This document shows, piece after piece, positions 43,399 to 53,404 of a stretch of DNA of 64,000 nucleotides. A program made the position numbers and the translations under genes. The first letter of the stretch is position 1, and every line of letters begins with the position of its first letter. Source of the DNA: DATJLY01 sp035532935 (lineage in GTDB: Bacteria; Pseudomonadota; Alphaproteobacteria; ATCC43930; CGMCC-115725); contig DATKQE010000077.1 of the NCBI GenBank assembly GCA_035532935.1, positions 62,001 through 126,000 of the forward strand. Direction: 5' to 3'. The notes under the pieces were generated by a model. The model did not search any database. It saw only the letters and a list, made by a program, of their open reading frames with translations, and had not been told where the DNA came from.

Positions 43399-44139
43399 AT
43401 GATGGCGACGCAAATCGCAAAGCAGATCGTAAGAGGCCTCATCGGCGCCGCGACGCCGTTGGTGGAGCCCGTCGGGACCATGGTCATGTGGAACGCCGGA
43501 ATTCGGGCGCTGAAACGTGCCGGATTCGCACCCAAGACCGTGTTCGACATCGGCGTCGCGCGGGGCACGCCGGAACTCTACGCCGCCTTTCCGACGGCGC
43601 GCTTCGTTCTCGTCGATCCCACGCACGAATCGCTTCCCTATATGAAGGAGACGGCAAGACGGATCGACGCCGAAATCGTCCCGGTGGCGCTGGGCGATTG
43701 CGACGGCGAGATGGAGATCGAGGTGCGTTGCGACGATATCCAGGGTGCGACGCTGTTTCGCGAGATCGGCCCGCTTGGACCGACCGACCGCTACCGCGTT
43801 CCGGTGCGCCGCTTCGATTCGCTGTTCATGGAATTCCGGCGCCCAGCGCTCTGCAAGGTCGATGTCCAGGGTGCCGAATTGATGGTGCTGCGCGGCACGG
43901 GTCCGCGCATACACGATTTCGACGCGATCATCGTCGAGACCAGCACGATCGCGACCGTGGCTGACGCGCCGGAGATCTTCGACGTGGTTGCGTTCCTGAA
44001 GCAGCAGGGCTTCGTGATCTTCGACCTGTTCGGCATGTCGCGCCGGCCGCTCGACCGCGCGCTGGCGCAACTCGACATCCTGCTGGTCAAGGAGGATTCG
44101 CCGTTTCGCGCCGATCACCGCTGGCGCGCGACGGTCTGA
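43399..44139 (+). CDS. FkbM family SAM-dependent methyltransferase
   Basis: This is a 246-residue class I methyltransferase. Motif I is TVFDIGVARGTPELYAAFP, slightly divergent in that Gly-Val-Ala-Arg-Gly replaces the usual GANxG. The acidic loop is FVLVDPTHESLPYM, and the FkbM marker is LCKVDVQGAELMVLRGTG followed by AIIVETS. It follows the Wzy-like gene by 16 bases and likely modifies the same polymer. The 3' end overlaps the convergent treY gene by 53 bases. ATG codons at 43399 and 43402 are equivalent candidates. Confidence 0.87.
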   Translation: MMATQIAKQIVRGLIGAATPLVEPVGTMVMWNAGIRALKRAGFAPKTVFDIGVARGTPELYAAFPTARFVLVDPTHESLPYMKETARRIDAEIVPVALGDCDGEMEIEVRCDDIQGATLFREIGPLGPTDRYRVPVRRFDSLFMEFRRPALCKVDVQGAELMVLRGTGPRIHDFDAIIVETSTIATVADAPEIFDVVAFLKQQGFVIFDLFGMSRRPLDRALAQLDILLVKEDSPFRADHRWRATV

Positions 44140-47110
44140 ACCCGGCGGCCGATCGGGGCTTCGCCGGCGCGACCAGCGCGGCGACGGGAAAGGACGCGAA
44201 CAGCCGCGCCGCTGCGATGGCGGTGCTGACGTCCGGCGGTGTGGCCTCGATGCGCGCGCCGGTGAGGACATTCGACCACGCCCGGCCCGCCAGTTCGTCC
44301 GGCAGCGAAACCATGGTGTCGCGCCACACCGCGCCCATCGGCGGGCCGGCCGCATCGCCCATCAGTGCCGTGAAGAATCGCGGCGCCGCCACGATACACG
44401 CCTCGGTCTCCCCGACCCGGGCGAAAGCGCAGACATGGTCGGCCAGCCCGCCCGTGACCGCGAGCGGGAGATACGCGCCGTGGCGGAACAGCGCCGGCTT
44501 TCGTCGCCGCAGGCCGAGCAGTGTCGCGACGAGATAGAGCTTCACCCGTCCGTCCGGCCAGGACTCGAGCAGTGCGCGAAGCGCCGCGGCGCCGAGCGGG
44601 GCCACGCTTCCGCCTCCGCCGTCGCCGGCAAAGCCCGCCAGCGCCGCGATGCGCGGGGCATAGTCGACCGGCCGGCGGTTGTCCGGATCGACAAGGCTGA
44701 GATCCCACAGCTCGCATCCCTGATAGATATCGGGCACGCCCGGCACAGTCAGCTTAAGGAGCGTCTGCGCGAGGCCATTGAGAATGCCCGGCACCGCGAG
44801 CGCTCGGGCAAAGCCGCGTGCATCGCCAAGGAAGGGTCCGCCGCGCGCCGGATCGAGAATGCGGCGCACGAACGCGGTCAGACCGTCCTCGTAGGCCGCA
44901 TCGGGTGCAGCCCAGCTCGAATGCAGCTTGGCCTCGCGCACGGCCTTGACCATGTACGCGACGATGCGGTCGGCGAAAGTCGCGAGCGCTTGCGCCGGTG
45001 CCTCGTCCGCGAGGAGGTCCATCGGCCACGCGCCGATCAGCGCCTGATAGAGAAGGTATTCATCGTTCGGCGCCGGCGCGACGGTGCCCTCTGCCGCGGT
45101 CTTGGCGCGCCGGTTGAGCACGCGCCAGCGGCGGACGCGGCGGCTCCATTCTTCGGGGACCTCGGAGATCACGTTGATGCGTGCACGCACGTCCTCGCCC
45201 CATTTCGTGTCGTGCGTTGAGGTCGCTGTCATGGCGTTCGGCCAGTGCCGTGCGCGCTCCTGGTTGACGTGGTGGAACGCCGCGACCGTGGTCCCCCAGC
45301 GGCGCGGATCGCCGCCGACCTCATTGAGTGAGACGAGCCGGACGAAGCGATAGAATGCGGTGTCCTCCATCGCCTTGGCGGTGACCGGGCCGGTGAATTG
45401 CTGGAACCGCATCGCGAAGTCGATGACCTTGCGGCGGTTGTAGCCGCGCCGCCGCCGCTGCACGAGGTCGGTCGTCAGCGCCGCGTGGATGAAGTCGAAC
45501 AGTGCCGCATCGGTCCCCGGCGCGCGCCTGCGCGCCTGGCCGACCGCCCAGTCGATGTCGCGCCGGTCCTCGGCCGACGGGCCGCTCGCGACGACGTATG
45601 TGCGATACACAGGAAACGATGCGGTCACCTCGGCCAGGGCGGTGGTCAGCCCGGCGAGCGTGAAATCACGCGTCCGCCAATTGCTCTCCGAGATGCGGTC
45701 GAGCTGGATGGCGAGGACCTTGAGCTCGCTCGCCAACATCTCCTCGAGCACGTATTTCTTGCTGGCGTAGAGAACCTCGTTGAAATCGGCACGCGCACCG
45801 ACGAAGCGGCGGTAGACACGGTCGAGTGCGCGCTCCGCGTCCGGCCGCACGAACAGCCCATTGATGAGATTCAGCATCTCGTAGCCGGTCGTGCCGGCGA
45901 TCGGCCATTCCTCGTGCAGCGCCTCGTGCCGGGCGAGGATCTTCTCGACCACGAGATAGGCCGGGGCGCCGCCGTCGCAGGTCACCCCGGCGCGCGCCTT
46001 CTCCGCCGCGTCCAGCAACCGCCGGCAATAGCCGACCGGATCATGGAGTCCGTCGATGTGGTCGATGCGGAAGCCGTCGATCTTGCCCTCGGCGAAAAGG
46101 CGGAGCACGAGGCGATGCGCCGTCTCGAACAGGCGCTCGTCCTCCATCCTGACGCCGGCGAGCTCGTTGATGTTGAAGAAGCGACGATAGTTGATCTCGT
46201 CCGCGGCGACGCGCCAATAGGAAAGCCGGTAGGCCTGGCGATCGAGGAGCCAGTGCAGCAGGCGGAAACTGCGCCGGTCTCCGGGCGTGCCGTTGATGCG
46301 GCGGAGCGCCTCGTCGATGACGTGCGCGCGGATGTCGGGCATGGTAACGGCGAGGCGGCCGAGTTCCGCCCTGAGCGAGCGCGCCCGCGCGCGAAGCGCG
46401 GCGCGGCCGGCCGCCGGCGCCCGCGCCGAACGAAGCGCGCGGAACCGCCCCGCCAGGTCATCGATTGCGCTGACCACCGCATCATCGTCGCCGCGCAGCC
46501 GACGCAGCCGCTCGATCCCCGGCGCGAGCATCGTCGCGTCGTGGAGCGGGCTCACCGGAAAGCGGTGGTCGTGATACCGGACGCTGAACTCGCCCGCCGC
46601 GTCGTCGAAGGCGAGCACGAGTTCGCCGCGCTCCAGCACGTTGCCGTAATAATCGCCGAGGAACGGCAGCAGCACCTTGCCGCGCAGGTCGGGCTTGGCC
46701 GGCTGCCAGTCGATGTCGAAATAGCCGGCATAGGGCGACGCCTCGCCCCATTCCAGAACGTCGAGCCACCATTCGTTGTCGGCCTTGCCGATGGCCAGGT
46801 GGTTCGGGATGAAATCGACGATCTGGCCCATGCCGCTTCCATGCAGCGCCGCGACCAGCGCGTTGAAATCGTCGTCGTCGCCGATCTCGGGATTGAGCGC
46901 ATTGTAGTCGGTGATGTCATAGCCGTGTGGACTGCCGGAGCGCGCCTTGAGGACGGGTGAGGCATAGACGTGGCTCACGCCGAGCATGTCGAGATAGGGA
47001 ACGCAGCGCGCGGCGTCACGGAAGGTGAAACCGCGGTTGAATTGTAGCCGATAGGTCGCGGTCGGCGTCGCCGGCGCGTGCGGGGGCGCAAGGAAGCCGG
47101 TATCCGTCAA
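44087..47110 (-). CDS. treY: Malto-oligosyltrehalose synthase
   Basis: This 1007-residue GH13 enzyme isomerises the reducing-end alpha-1,4 bond of a malto-oligosaccharide to alpha,alpha-1,1, giving maltooligosyltrehalose. The N-terminus TATYRLQFNRGFTFRDAARC is the family signature. Catalytic residues are visible in FRIDHIDGLHDP (nucleophile Asp), YLVVEKIL (acid Glu) and STHDTKWGED (Asp). The length is slightly above the usual 720-950, with extra sequence near the C-terminus. The start is TTG at 47110, overlapping the treZ stop as TTGA, so translation is coupled. It is the last gene of the glgE-treS-glgB-glgX-treZ-treY operon. Confidence 0.95.
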   Translation of the reverse strand: MTDTGFLAPPHAPATPTATYRLQFNRGFTFRDAARCVPYLDMLGVSHVYASPVLKARSGSPHGYDITDYNALNPEIGDDDDFNALVAALHGSGMGQIVDFIPNHLAIGKADNEWWLDVLEWGEASPYAGYFDIDWQPAKPDLRGKVLLPFLGDYYGNVLERGELVLAFDDAAGEFSVRYHDHRFPVSPLHDATMLAPGIERLRRLRGDDDAVVSAIDDLAGRFRALRSARAPAAGRAALRARARSLRAELGRLAVTMPDIRAHVIDEALRRINGTPGDRRSFRLLHWLLDRQAYRLSYWRVAADEINYRRFFNINELAGVRMEDERLFETAHRLVLRLFAEGKIDGFRIDHIDGLHDPVGYCRRLLDAAEKARAGVTCDGGAPAYLVVEKILARHEALHEEWPIAGTTGYEMLNLINGLFVRPDAERALDRVYRRFVGARADFNEVLYASKKYVLEEMLASELKVLAIQLDRISESNWRTRDFTLAGLTTALAEVTASFPVYRTYVVASGPSAEDRRDIDWAVGQARRRAPGTDAALFDFIHAALTTDLVQRRRRGYNRRKVIDFAMRFQQFTGPVTAKAMEDTAFYRFVRLVSLNEVGGDPRRWGTTVAAFHHVNQERARHWPNAMTATSTHDTKWGEDVRARINVISEVPEEWSRRVRRWRVLNRRAKTAAEGTVAPAPNDEYLLYQALIGAWPMDLLADEAPAQALATFADRIVAYMVKAVREAKLHSSWAAPDAAYEDGLTAFVRRILDPARGGPFLGDARGFARALAVPGILNGLAQTLLKLTVPGVPDIYQGCELWDLSLVDPDNRRPVDYAPRIAALAGFAGDGGGGSVAPLGAAALRALLESWPDGRVKLYLVATLLGLRRRKPALFRHGAYLPLAVTGGLADHVCAFARVGETEACIVAAPRFFTALMGDAAGPPMGAVWRDTMVSLPDELAGRAWSNVLTGARIEATPPDVSTAIAAARLFASFPVAALVAPAKPRSAAGFRPSRASGDRRETANPP

Positions 47111-48945
47111 CCCGCCTTATCCACGAACCAGGCCACCGACCAGGCTGCCCAGCGTGCCGGCGCGGGTCCGCTCGCCAGCTCCGGATGCGTGGCGAAGACG
47201 GGGCGCCCCGCCGGACGCTCCGGCGGCGGCGCATTCGGGTCCGGGCCGAGATTGGCAAGGAGGCGAAGCGCGCTCCCATCGCCGAGCCGCCACGTGGCCG
47301 CAAGCCCATGCGCGCCGTGCAGCGCGACCATGCCGCCATGCCCGGCGATGCCGGCGAGGCGCGGGACGATTTCACGGCGACGGAGGTCGAGGAGCCGCGC
47401 GAACAAGTGTCGGCGCGCGCGCGCCTTGGGCGTGTCGCGACCGTTCCAGTCGAGCACCGCCGAAGCGAATGTGGTGGCGGCGTTCGGGTCGGGAATGCGT
47501 TCACGCGCCGCCGGGTCGCGGAACGCAGGAAAGCGCGCGAATTCGCGGCGGCGGCCGTCGCGCACGGCGCCGGCGAGATCGGGGCCGAAATCGCAGAAGA
47601 ACGGGAACGGCGCTGCCGCGCCCCATTCCTCGCCCATGAAAATCAGTGGCGGCGACGGCGCCAGGAGCAGGATCGCGGTGAGCGCATCAATGGCCTCGGC
47701 CGGCGCCAGCGCATCGATGCGCTCGCCGAAGGCGCGGTTGCCCACCTGGTCGTGGTTCTGAAGGAACGAGACGAACGCGGTCGGCGGCAGGTGGGCGCTC
47801 GGCTCGCCGCGCGGTCGTCCGCCGCGATAGGCCGAGACGTCGCCCTGGTAGGTGAATCCCTCGGTCAAGGCGCGGCCGAGATGGGCGACGGGCGCAGCCG
47901 CGTAGTCGGCGTAGTAGCCGGCCGTGTCGCCGGTCGCCAGCACGTGGCAGGCATGATGGATGTCGTCGTTCCACTGAGCGTCGAACCAGCGCGGCCGGCC
48001 GCCGCCGTCGCGCGCCAGGAAGCGCGCGCTATTGTCATCGTTCTCCAGCACGAGATGGACGGGACGCGTCGTCACGCGCTCGCGCACGGTCGCGGCGAGA
48101 TCGATGAGGATGTGTGGTTCCGACTCGTCGAAGATCGCGTGCACGGCGTCGAGGCGAAGCCCGTCGAGGTTGAACTCTTCGATCCAGTAAAGGGCGTTGT
48201 GGACGAAGAAATCGCGTACCGTCGGCGCCCCGCCGTCGAAGGCGATGGCAGCACCCCAGGGAGTGCGGTAGCGGTCGGTGAAGAACTGCGGCGCATAGAG
48301 GTTGAGATAATTCCCCTCCGGCCCGAAATGGTTGTAGACAACGTCGAGCAGCACCCCGAGGCCGCGTGCGTGTGCGGCCGCGATCAGTGCCTTGAGATCC
48401 TCGGGGCGGCCGTAGCGGCTGTCGGGCGCGTAGGGATAGACGCCGTCATAGCCCCAGTTCCACCGCCCCGGCCAGTCGGCGACAGGCATCAGCTCGAGCG
48501 CCGTGACGCCGATCTCGGCGAGCGCGTCGAGCCGGCGCGCGGCGGCGGCGAAGGTACCCTCGGCGGTGAACGCGCCGATATGCAGCTCATAGATGACGAG
48601 TTCCTCCCAGGCACGGCCGTGCCAACTCGCATCCGGCCAGTCAAAATCGCGCGGGTCGACGACCTCACTGGCGCCGTGCACGTCGTCGGGCTGGAAGCGC
48701 GAGGCGGGGTCGGGAACCCGCTGCCAGCCATCGATCGCAAAGCAATAACGCGCGCCGGCCCGCGCCTCGCCAAGTTCGCAGTCGAACCAGCCGCCGTCGC
48801 GGCGCGCCATCGCGACCGGCGCACGCTGTCTATCCGCGCCAAGGCACAGCGCGACCGATCGCGCCGCCGGGGCCCATAAGCGAAAGCGCGTGCCGCCGGT
48901 CTCGAGCGGCTCGGTGCCGAAGGGCATGCGATGCTGCCGCCGCAT
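47107..48945 (-). CDS. treZ: Malto-oligosyltrehalose trehalohydrolase
   Basis: This 612-residue GH13 enzyme releases trehalose from maltooligosyltrehalose, the second step of the TreY/TreZ route. An N-terminal CBM48-like domain (about 8-100, FRLWAPAARSVALCL) precedes the barrel. YELHIGAFTAEGTF, DGLRLDAVHAIFD (nucleophile), VLENDDNSAR (acid Glu) and FLQNHDQVGNRAFG (Asp) identify TreZ. The ATG at 48945 overlaps the glgX stop as TGATG. Another ATG at 48927 is possible. Confidence 0.95.
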   Translation of the reverse strand: MRRQHRMPFGTEPLETGGTRFRLWAPAARSVALCLGADRQRAPVAMARRDGGWFDCELGEARAGARYCFAIDGWQRVPDPASRFQPDDVHGASEVVDPRDFDWPDASWHGRAWEELVIYELHIGAFTAEGTFAAAARRLDALAEIGVTALELMPVADWPGRWNWGYDGVYPYAPDSRYGRPEDLKALIAAAHARGLGVLLDVVYNHFGPEGNYLNLYAPQFFTDRYRTPWGAAIAFDGGAPTVRDFFVHNALYWIEEFNLDGLRLDAVHAIFDESEPHILIDLAATVRERVTTRPVHLVLENDDNSARFLARDGGGRPRWFDAQWNDDIHHACHVLATGDTAGYYADYAAAPVAHLGRALTEGFTYQGDVSAYRGGRPRGEPSAHLPPTAFVSFLQNHDQVGNRAFGERIDALAPAEAIDALTAILLLAPSPPLIFMGEEWGAAAPFPFFCDFGPDLAGAVRDGRRREFARFPAFRDPAARERIPDPNAATTFASAVLDWNGRDTPKARARRHLFARLLDLRRREIVPRLAGIAGHGGMVALHGAHGLAATWRLGDGSALRLLANLGPDPNAPPPERPAGRPVFATHPELASGPAPARWAAWSVAWFVDKAG

Positions 48946-51176
48946 CAGCGCAATTGTCCCTCTTCGGTCGCGGGATCGCACCTGACGAACACCGCGAGGC
49001 TGTGCGCCGTGACGGCGAAGATCTCGCCGGGTGCGAGCATCCGGCCGTCGCCGCCGCCGTCGTCCTCGGTCGTGTCGATCAGCAGATGCCAGCCGCATGG
49101 CGCCGCGAACGCGGGCAGCGTATAGGCGACGCTTGCGTTATGGGCATTCATGATGACGAGAAAGGTATCGTCCGGCTCGGCTTCGCCCGCCATCGTCAGG
49201 TGGTATTCGCCGGCCTCGCCGCTGAGCAGAAAGCTCAGGCAGTGGGCGTGCGACACCTCCCAATCCTCCTGGACCTTCTCGTTGCCGTCGGGACGGAGCC
49301 AGGTGATGTCCTTGATGTCGGTCCCGGGGGTCGGCTTGCCGTGGAAGAAGCGGTTGCGCCGGAAGACGACGTGTTGGTATCGGAGCCCGATCATCCGCCG
49401 CACGAAGGCGAGCAGCCGCTCCTCGTGCTCGCCGACGGCGGTCCAGTCGATCCAGCTGATCTCGTTGTCCTGGCAATAGGCGTTGTTGTTGCCGCGCTGG
49501 GTGCGGCTGATCTCGTCGCCCGCAACCAGCATCGGCGTCCCCTGCGAAAGCAAAAGCGTCGCGAGCAGATTGCGCTGCTGGCGGGCGCGCAGCGCGGCGA
49601 TCTCCGGATCGGTCGTCGCGCCCTCGGCACCGCAGTTCCAGCTATTATTCTGGTCCGTGCCGTCCCGATTGTCCTCGTGGTTCGCCTCATTGTGCTTCTG
49701 CTCGTAGCTCACGAGGTCGCGGAGCGTGAAGCCGTCGTGCGCCGTGATGAAGTTGACGCTCGCCCACGTGCGCCGGCCGCTGCGGTCGAAGATGTCGCTT
49801 GAGCCGGTGACGCGCGAGCCGAGCTCGCCGATGGCGCCGTCGTCTCCCTTCCAGAAGCGGCGAACGGTGTCGCGATAGCGGTCGTTCCACTCGGCCCATC
49901 CCGGCGGAAACTGGCCGAGCCGATAGCCGTCCGGTCCCAGGTCCCACGGCTCGGCGATCAGCTTGACCTTCGCCAGCAACGGGTCCTGAAGCATCGCGTC
50001 GAGAAAACCGCAGTCGGGATCAAAGCTGCCGTCCTGCTCGCGCGCGAGCGTCGTCGTCAGGTCGAATCGGAACCCGTCGACATGCATCTCCTCCACCCAA
50101 TAGCGCAGCGAATCCATCACCAACTGCAGGACGCGCGGCTGGTGCAGGTTGAAGCTGTTGCCGCAGCCGGTGAAGTCTCGGTAATGGCGGGCATCGTCGG
50201 GGACCAAGCGGTAGTAGGATGCGTTGTCGATGCCGCGGAAGCACAGCGTCGGACCTAACTCGTTGCCCTCGGCGGAGTGGTTGTATACGACGTCGAGAAT
50301 GATCTCGATCCCGGCATCGTGCAGAATCCTCACCATCGTCTTGAACTCGTTGATGCCGCCGTCGCTGAGATAGCGCGGCTCGGGCGCCAGGAACGCGATG
50401 GTGTTATAGCCCCAGTAGTTCACGTCGCCGCGCGCTGTGATCGCCGATTCGTCGACCAATCCCTGCACCGGCAAAAGCTCGATGGTTGTCACGCCGAGCT
50501 CGCGCAAATGCGCAACGATCGCGGGCGCGGCGAGCCCGGCGAACGTCCCGCGCAGGGGCTCGGCGACGCCGGGGTGCCGCATGGTCAGCCCGCGCACATG
50601 CGCCTCATAGACGATCGTGTCGGGCCAGGGTATCTGCGGCGGGCGGTCGTCGTGCCAGGTGAAGGCGCCGTCGGTCACCTCGCATTTCGCCATGAAGGAG
50701 GCGCTGTCGCGCGTGTCGAACGAGAGATCGGCGTCGGGATGGCCCACGGTATAGCCGTAGAGCGCGTCGTCCCACGTGAACCGGCCCTTGAGGCGGCGCG
50801 CATAGGGATCGATCAGCAGCTTATGAGGATTGAACCGGTGGCCGTGCTCGGGGTCATAGGGTCCGTAAACGCGATAGCCATAGAGCTGCCCCGGCCGCAG
50901 GTCGGGAAAATATCCGTGCCAGGCCTCGTCGGTGTACTCGGGCAGCGGGATGCGCGCCGTCTCGCGCGCGCCGTGCTCGTCGAACAGGCACAGCTCGATC
51001 CGCTCGGCGGTGGTCGAGAACACCGCGATGTTGACGCCGCGACCGTCCCAGGTCGCCCCGCGCGGATACGGCAGGCCGGGCCAGACGCGCGTACCGACTT
51101 TCGGCACCGTCCGTATCGCGATCGTGCTGTGCCGCTCCGGGCCGGACCGGCCGCTCCTTGGCGCTCGCTTTTCCAA
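48945..51176 (-). CDS. glgX: Glycogen debranching enzyme (isoamylase type)
   Basis: This 743-residue GH13 enzyme hydrolyses alpha-1,6 branches of glycogen-like glucan. A CBM48 domain (about 20-130, GATWDGRGVNIAVFSTTAER) is followed by YEAHVRGLTMRHPGV, DVVYNHSAEGNELGPT, DGFRFDLTTTLARE (nucleophile), LIAEPWDLGPDGYRLG (acid Glu) and ITAHDGFTLRDLVSY (Asp). The start is best placed at TTG 51176, with AAGGAG seven bases upstream and 20 bases after the glgB stop; GTG at 51107 is an alternative. Branch-free chains from this enzyme are the natural substrate of TreY. Confidence 0.94.
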   Translation of the reverse strand: MEKRAPRSGRSGPERHSTIAIRTVPKVGTRVWPGLPYPRGATWDGRGVNIAVFSTTAERIELCLFDEHGARETARIPLPEYTDEAWHGYFPDLRPGQLYGYRVYGPYDPEHGHRFNPHKLLIDPYARRLKGRFTWDDALYGYTVGHPDADLSFDTRDSASFMAKCEVTDGAFTWHDDRPPQIPWPDTIVYEAHVRGLTMRHPGVAEPLRGTFAGLAAPAIVAHLRELGVTTIELLPVQGLVDESAITARGDVNYWGYNTIAFLAPEPRYLSDGGINEFKTMVRILHDAGIEIILDVVYNHSAEGNELGPTLCFRGIDNASYYRLVPDDARHYRDFTGCGNSFNLHQPRVLQLVMDSLRYWVEEMHVDGFRFDLTTTLAREQDGSFDPDCGFLDAMLQDPLLAKVKLIAEPWDLGPDGYRLGQFPPGWAEWNDRYRDTVRRFWKGDDGAIGELGSRVTGSSDIFDRSGRRTWASVNFITAHDGFTLRDLVSYEQKHNEANHEDNRDGTDQNNSWNCGAEGATTDPEIAALRARQQRNLLATLLLSQGTPMLVAGDEISRTQRGNNNAYCQDNEISWIDWTAVGEHEERLLAFVRRMIGLRYQHVVFRRNRFFHGKPTPGTDIKDITWLRPDGNEKVQEDWEVSHAHCLSFLLSGEAGEYHLTMAGEAEPDDTFLVIMNAHNASVAYTLPAFAAPCGWHLLIDTTEDDGGGDGRMLAPGEIFAVTAHSLAVFVRCDPATEEGQLR

Positions 51177-51196
51177 GCCTCGCTCCTTCGTCGTCC

Positions 51197-53404
51197 TCAG
51201 GACGCGCCTTCCGGCGTCAGCACCAGCGTCGCGAGCGGCGGCAGCGTCAACGTCAGCGACCACGGCCGGCCGTGGCAGGCAATCTCCTCGGCCGCCACGC
51301 CGCCGAGATTGCCGACGCCGCTTCCACCGTAGTCTTGCGCGTCGGTGTTGATGCGCTCGCGGTAAAATCCCTGCCGCGGAACGCCGATGCGATAGCGTTG
51401 GCGCACCACCGGCGTGAAATTGCACACGATCACCGCGAAGCGCGTCGCATCGGCTGCGCGCCGGATGTAGGATATGACGCTCTGCTCGGCATCGGAACAG
51501 TCGATCCACTCGAACCCATCGACGACGCAGTCCCGCTCATGCAGGGCCGCGACGCCGCGATAGAGCCCGTTGAGGTCGCGGATCAGCCGCGAGACGCCGC
51601 GATGCATCGGGTCGGCCAGAAGTTCCCAGTCGAGGCCGGTGTCATGGTTCCACTCGCGTTCCTGCGCGAACTCGCCGCCCATGAACAGGAGCTTCTTGCC
51701 GGGCATCGTGTACATGAAGCCGTAATAGGCGCGCAAATTGGCGAATTTCTGCCACCGGTCGCCCGGCATCTTGCCGAGGAGGGAGCCTTTTCCGTGCACG
51801 ACCTCGTCGTGCGACAGCGGCAGGATGAAGTTTTCGGTGAAGGCGTAAAGAAGTCCGAAGGTCAGCCGGTCATGGTGGAATTTGCGATGGATCGGATCCC
51901 TGGTCATGTAGGCCAGCGTGTCGTGCATCCAGCCCATGTTCCATTTGTAGCCGAAGCCGAGTCCGCCGAGATAGGTCGGTCGCGACACCATCGGCCAGGC
52001 GGTCGACTCCTCGGCGAGCGTGACCGCGCCGTCGCCGCGGCCGTAAACGGCCTCGTTCACGCGGCGCAGGAAGTCGATCGCTTCGAGATTTTCGCGCCCG
52101 CCGTAGCGGTTCGGGACCCACTCGCCAGCGCCGCGGCTGTAGTCGAGGTACAGCATCGACGCCACCGCATCGACCCTGAGCCCGTCGATGTGATAGCGGT
52201 CGATCCAGAATAGCGCATTGCCGACGAGGTAGTTCGCGACCTCGCGCCGACCGTAGTTGTAGATCAGCGTGCCCCAGTCCGCGTGGCGGCCGAGGCGAGG
52301 ATCGGCGTGCTCGTAAAGGTAGGTGCCGTCGAAGCAGGCGAGGCCGTGCGCGTCGCTCGGGAAATGCCCGGCAACCCAATCGATGATGACGCCCAGCCCC
52401 TCGCCATGACAGCGGCCGACGAAGGCGGCGAAGTCGTCGGGCGCGCCGTAGCGGCTCGTCGGCGCGTAGAGGCCGATCGGCTGGTAGCCCCACGAACCGT
52501 CGAACGGGTACTCGGCCACCGGCAGGAGTTCGATATGGGTGAAGCCGAGGTCGCGCACGTAGGGCACGAGCTCGTCGGCGAGTTCGCGATAGGAGAGGTA
52601 GCGCTGCTCCGCGCCGCCGCGCCGCCGCCACGAGCCGAGATGGACCTCATAGATCGAGACCGGCGCATCGCGCGCACCGGCGGCGTCGCGCCGCGCGAGC
52701 CAGTCGCGATCGCTCCAGCGCAGCCCGCCGAGGTCGTGGACGATCGAGGCCGTGGCCGGCGGATGCTCGGCAGAAAACGCGTAGGGATCGGCCTTGAGCG
52801 CCAGAAGCCCGCCCGATTCCGCCTTGATCTCGTATTTGTAGAGCGCGCCGGGACCAAGCCCGGGGACGAACAGTTCCCATATCCCGCCATCGTGGCGGTG
52901 GCGCATGGGATGGCAGCGTCCGTCCCAGTCGTTGAACGGCCCGACGACGCTCACCCGGCGGGCGTTCGGCGCCCAGACCGTGAACGCGACGCCCGCAACG
53001 CCGTCCATCGCCGCGACATGCGCGCCGAGCTTCTCGTAGATGTCGCGGTGAGTGCCTTCGACGATGAGATGCAGGTCGTAATCGCTGAGCACGGGTGGAA
53101 ATCCATACGGGTCCTCGAGGTCGCGCGCGCCCTCGTCGGTCTCGAGCCGGAGGCGATAGGGGAAGGGGCCGCCCGCACGCACCGTGCCAGCGAACATGCC
53201 GGCTTCGTGCACGCGCGCCAGTCGGGCCGCGACTTCGCCCGAGCGGGCATCGATCACGACGACGCCACGCGCCTTGGGCTGGAACGTGCGCACGGCGACG
53301 GCGCCCTTCGCGTCCGCCGGGTGCATGCCCAGAAACGAGAACGGGTCGCCGTGATCGCCCGCGACCAGCGCGGCGATCGCGCGTTCGTCAGCGTCCTTCA
53401 TCAT
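51197..53404 (-). CDS. glgB: 1,4-alpha-glucan branching enzyme
   Basis: This 735-residue enzyme introduces alpha-1,6 branches into alpha-1,4-glucan. It has the long-form layout: an extra N-terminal domain (about 8-100, DPFSFLGMHP), CBM48 (about 115-210, FTVWAPNARRVSVVG) and a GH13 barrel. Catalytic motifs are DGLRVDAVASMLYLDYSR (nucleophile), TLAEESTAWP (acid Glu) and LPLSHDEVVHGKGSL (Asp). The length matches E. coli GlgB (728). It overlaps the treS fusion by 17 bases; the two adjacent ATGs at 53404 and 53401 are equivalent. Confidence 0.96.
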   Translation of the reverse strand: MMKDADERAIAALVAGDHGDPFSFLGMHPADAKGAVAVRTFQPKARGVVVIDARSGEVAARLARVHEAGMFAGTVRAGGPFPYRLRLETDEGARDLEDPYGFPPVLSDYDLHLIVEGTHRDIYEKLGAHVAAMDGVAGVAFTVWAPNARRVSVVGPFNDWDGRCHPMRHRHDGGIWELFVPGLGPGALYKYEIKAESGGLLALKADPYAFSAEHPPATASIVHDLGGLRWSDRDWLARRDAAGARDAPVSIYEVHLGSWRRRGGAEQRYLSYRELADELVPYVRDLGFTHIELLPVAEYPFDGSWGYQPIGLYAPTSRYGAPDDFAAFVGRCHGEGLGVIIDWVAGHFPSDAHGLACFDGTYLYEHADPRLGRHADWGTLIYNYGRREVANYLVGNALFWIDRYHIDGLRVDAVASMLYLDYSRGAGEWVPNRYGGRENLEAIDFLRRVNEAVYGRGDGAVTLAEESTAWPMVSRPTYLGGLGFGYKWNMGWMHDTLAYMTRDPIHRKFHHDRLTFGLLYAFTENFILPLSHDEVVHGKGSLLGKMPGDRWQKFANLRAYYGFMYTMPGKKLLFMGGEFAQEREWNHDTGLDWELLADPMHRGVSRLIRDLNGLYRGVAALHERDCVVDGFEWIDCSDAEQSVISYIRRAADATRFAVIVCNFTPVVRQRYRIGVPRQGFYRERINTDAQDYGGSGVGNLGGVAAEEIACHGRPWSLTLTLPPLATLVLTPEGAS

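Noticed and set aside
50277..52213. Long plus-strand frames opposite glgX and glgB
   Set aside because: The real genes on the minus strand have all GH13 catalytic motifs; the antisense frames have no ribosome-binding sites or family signatures.
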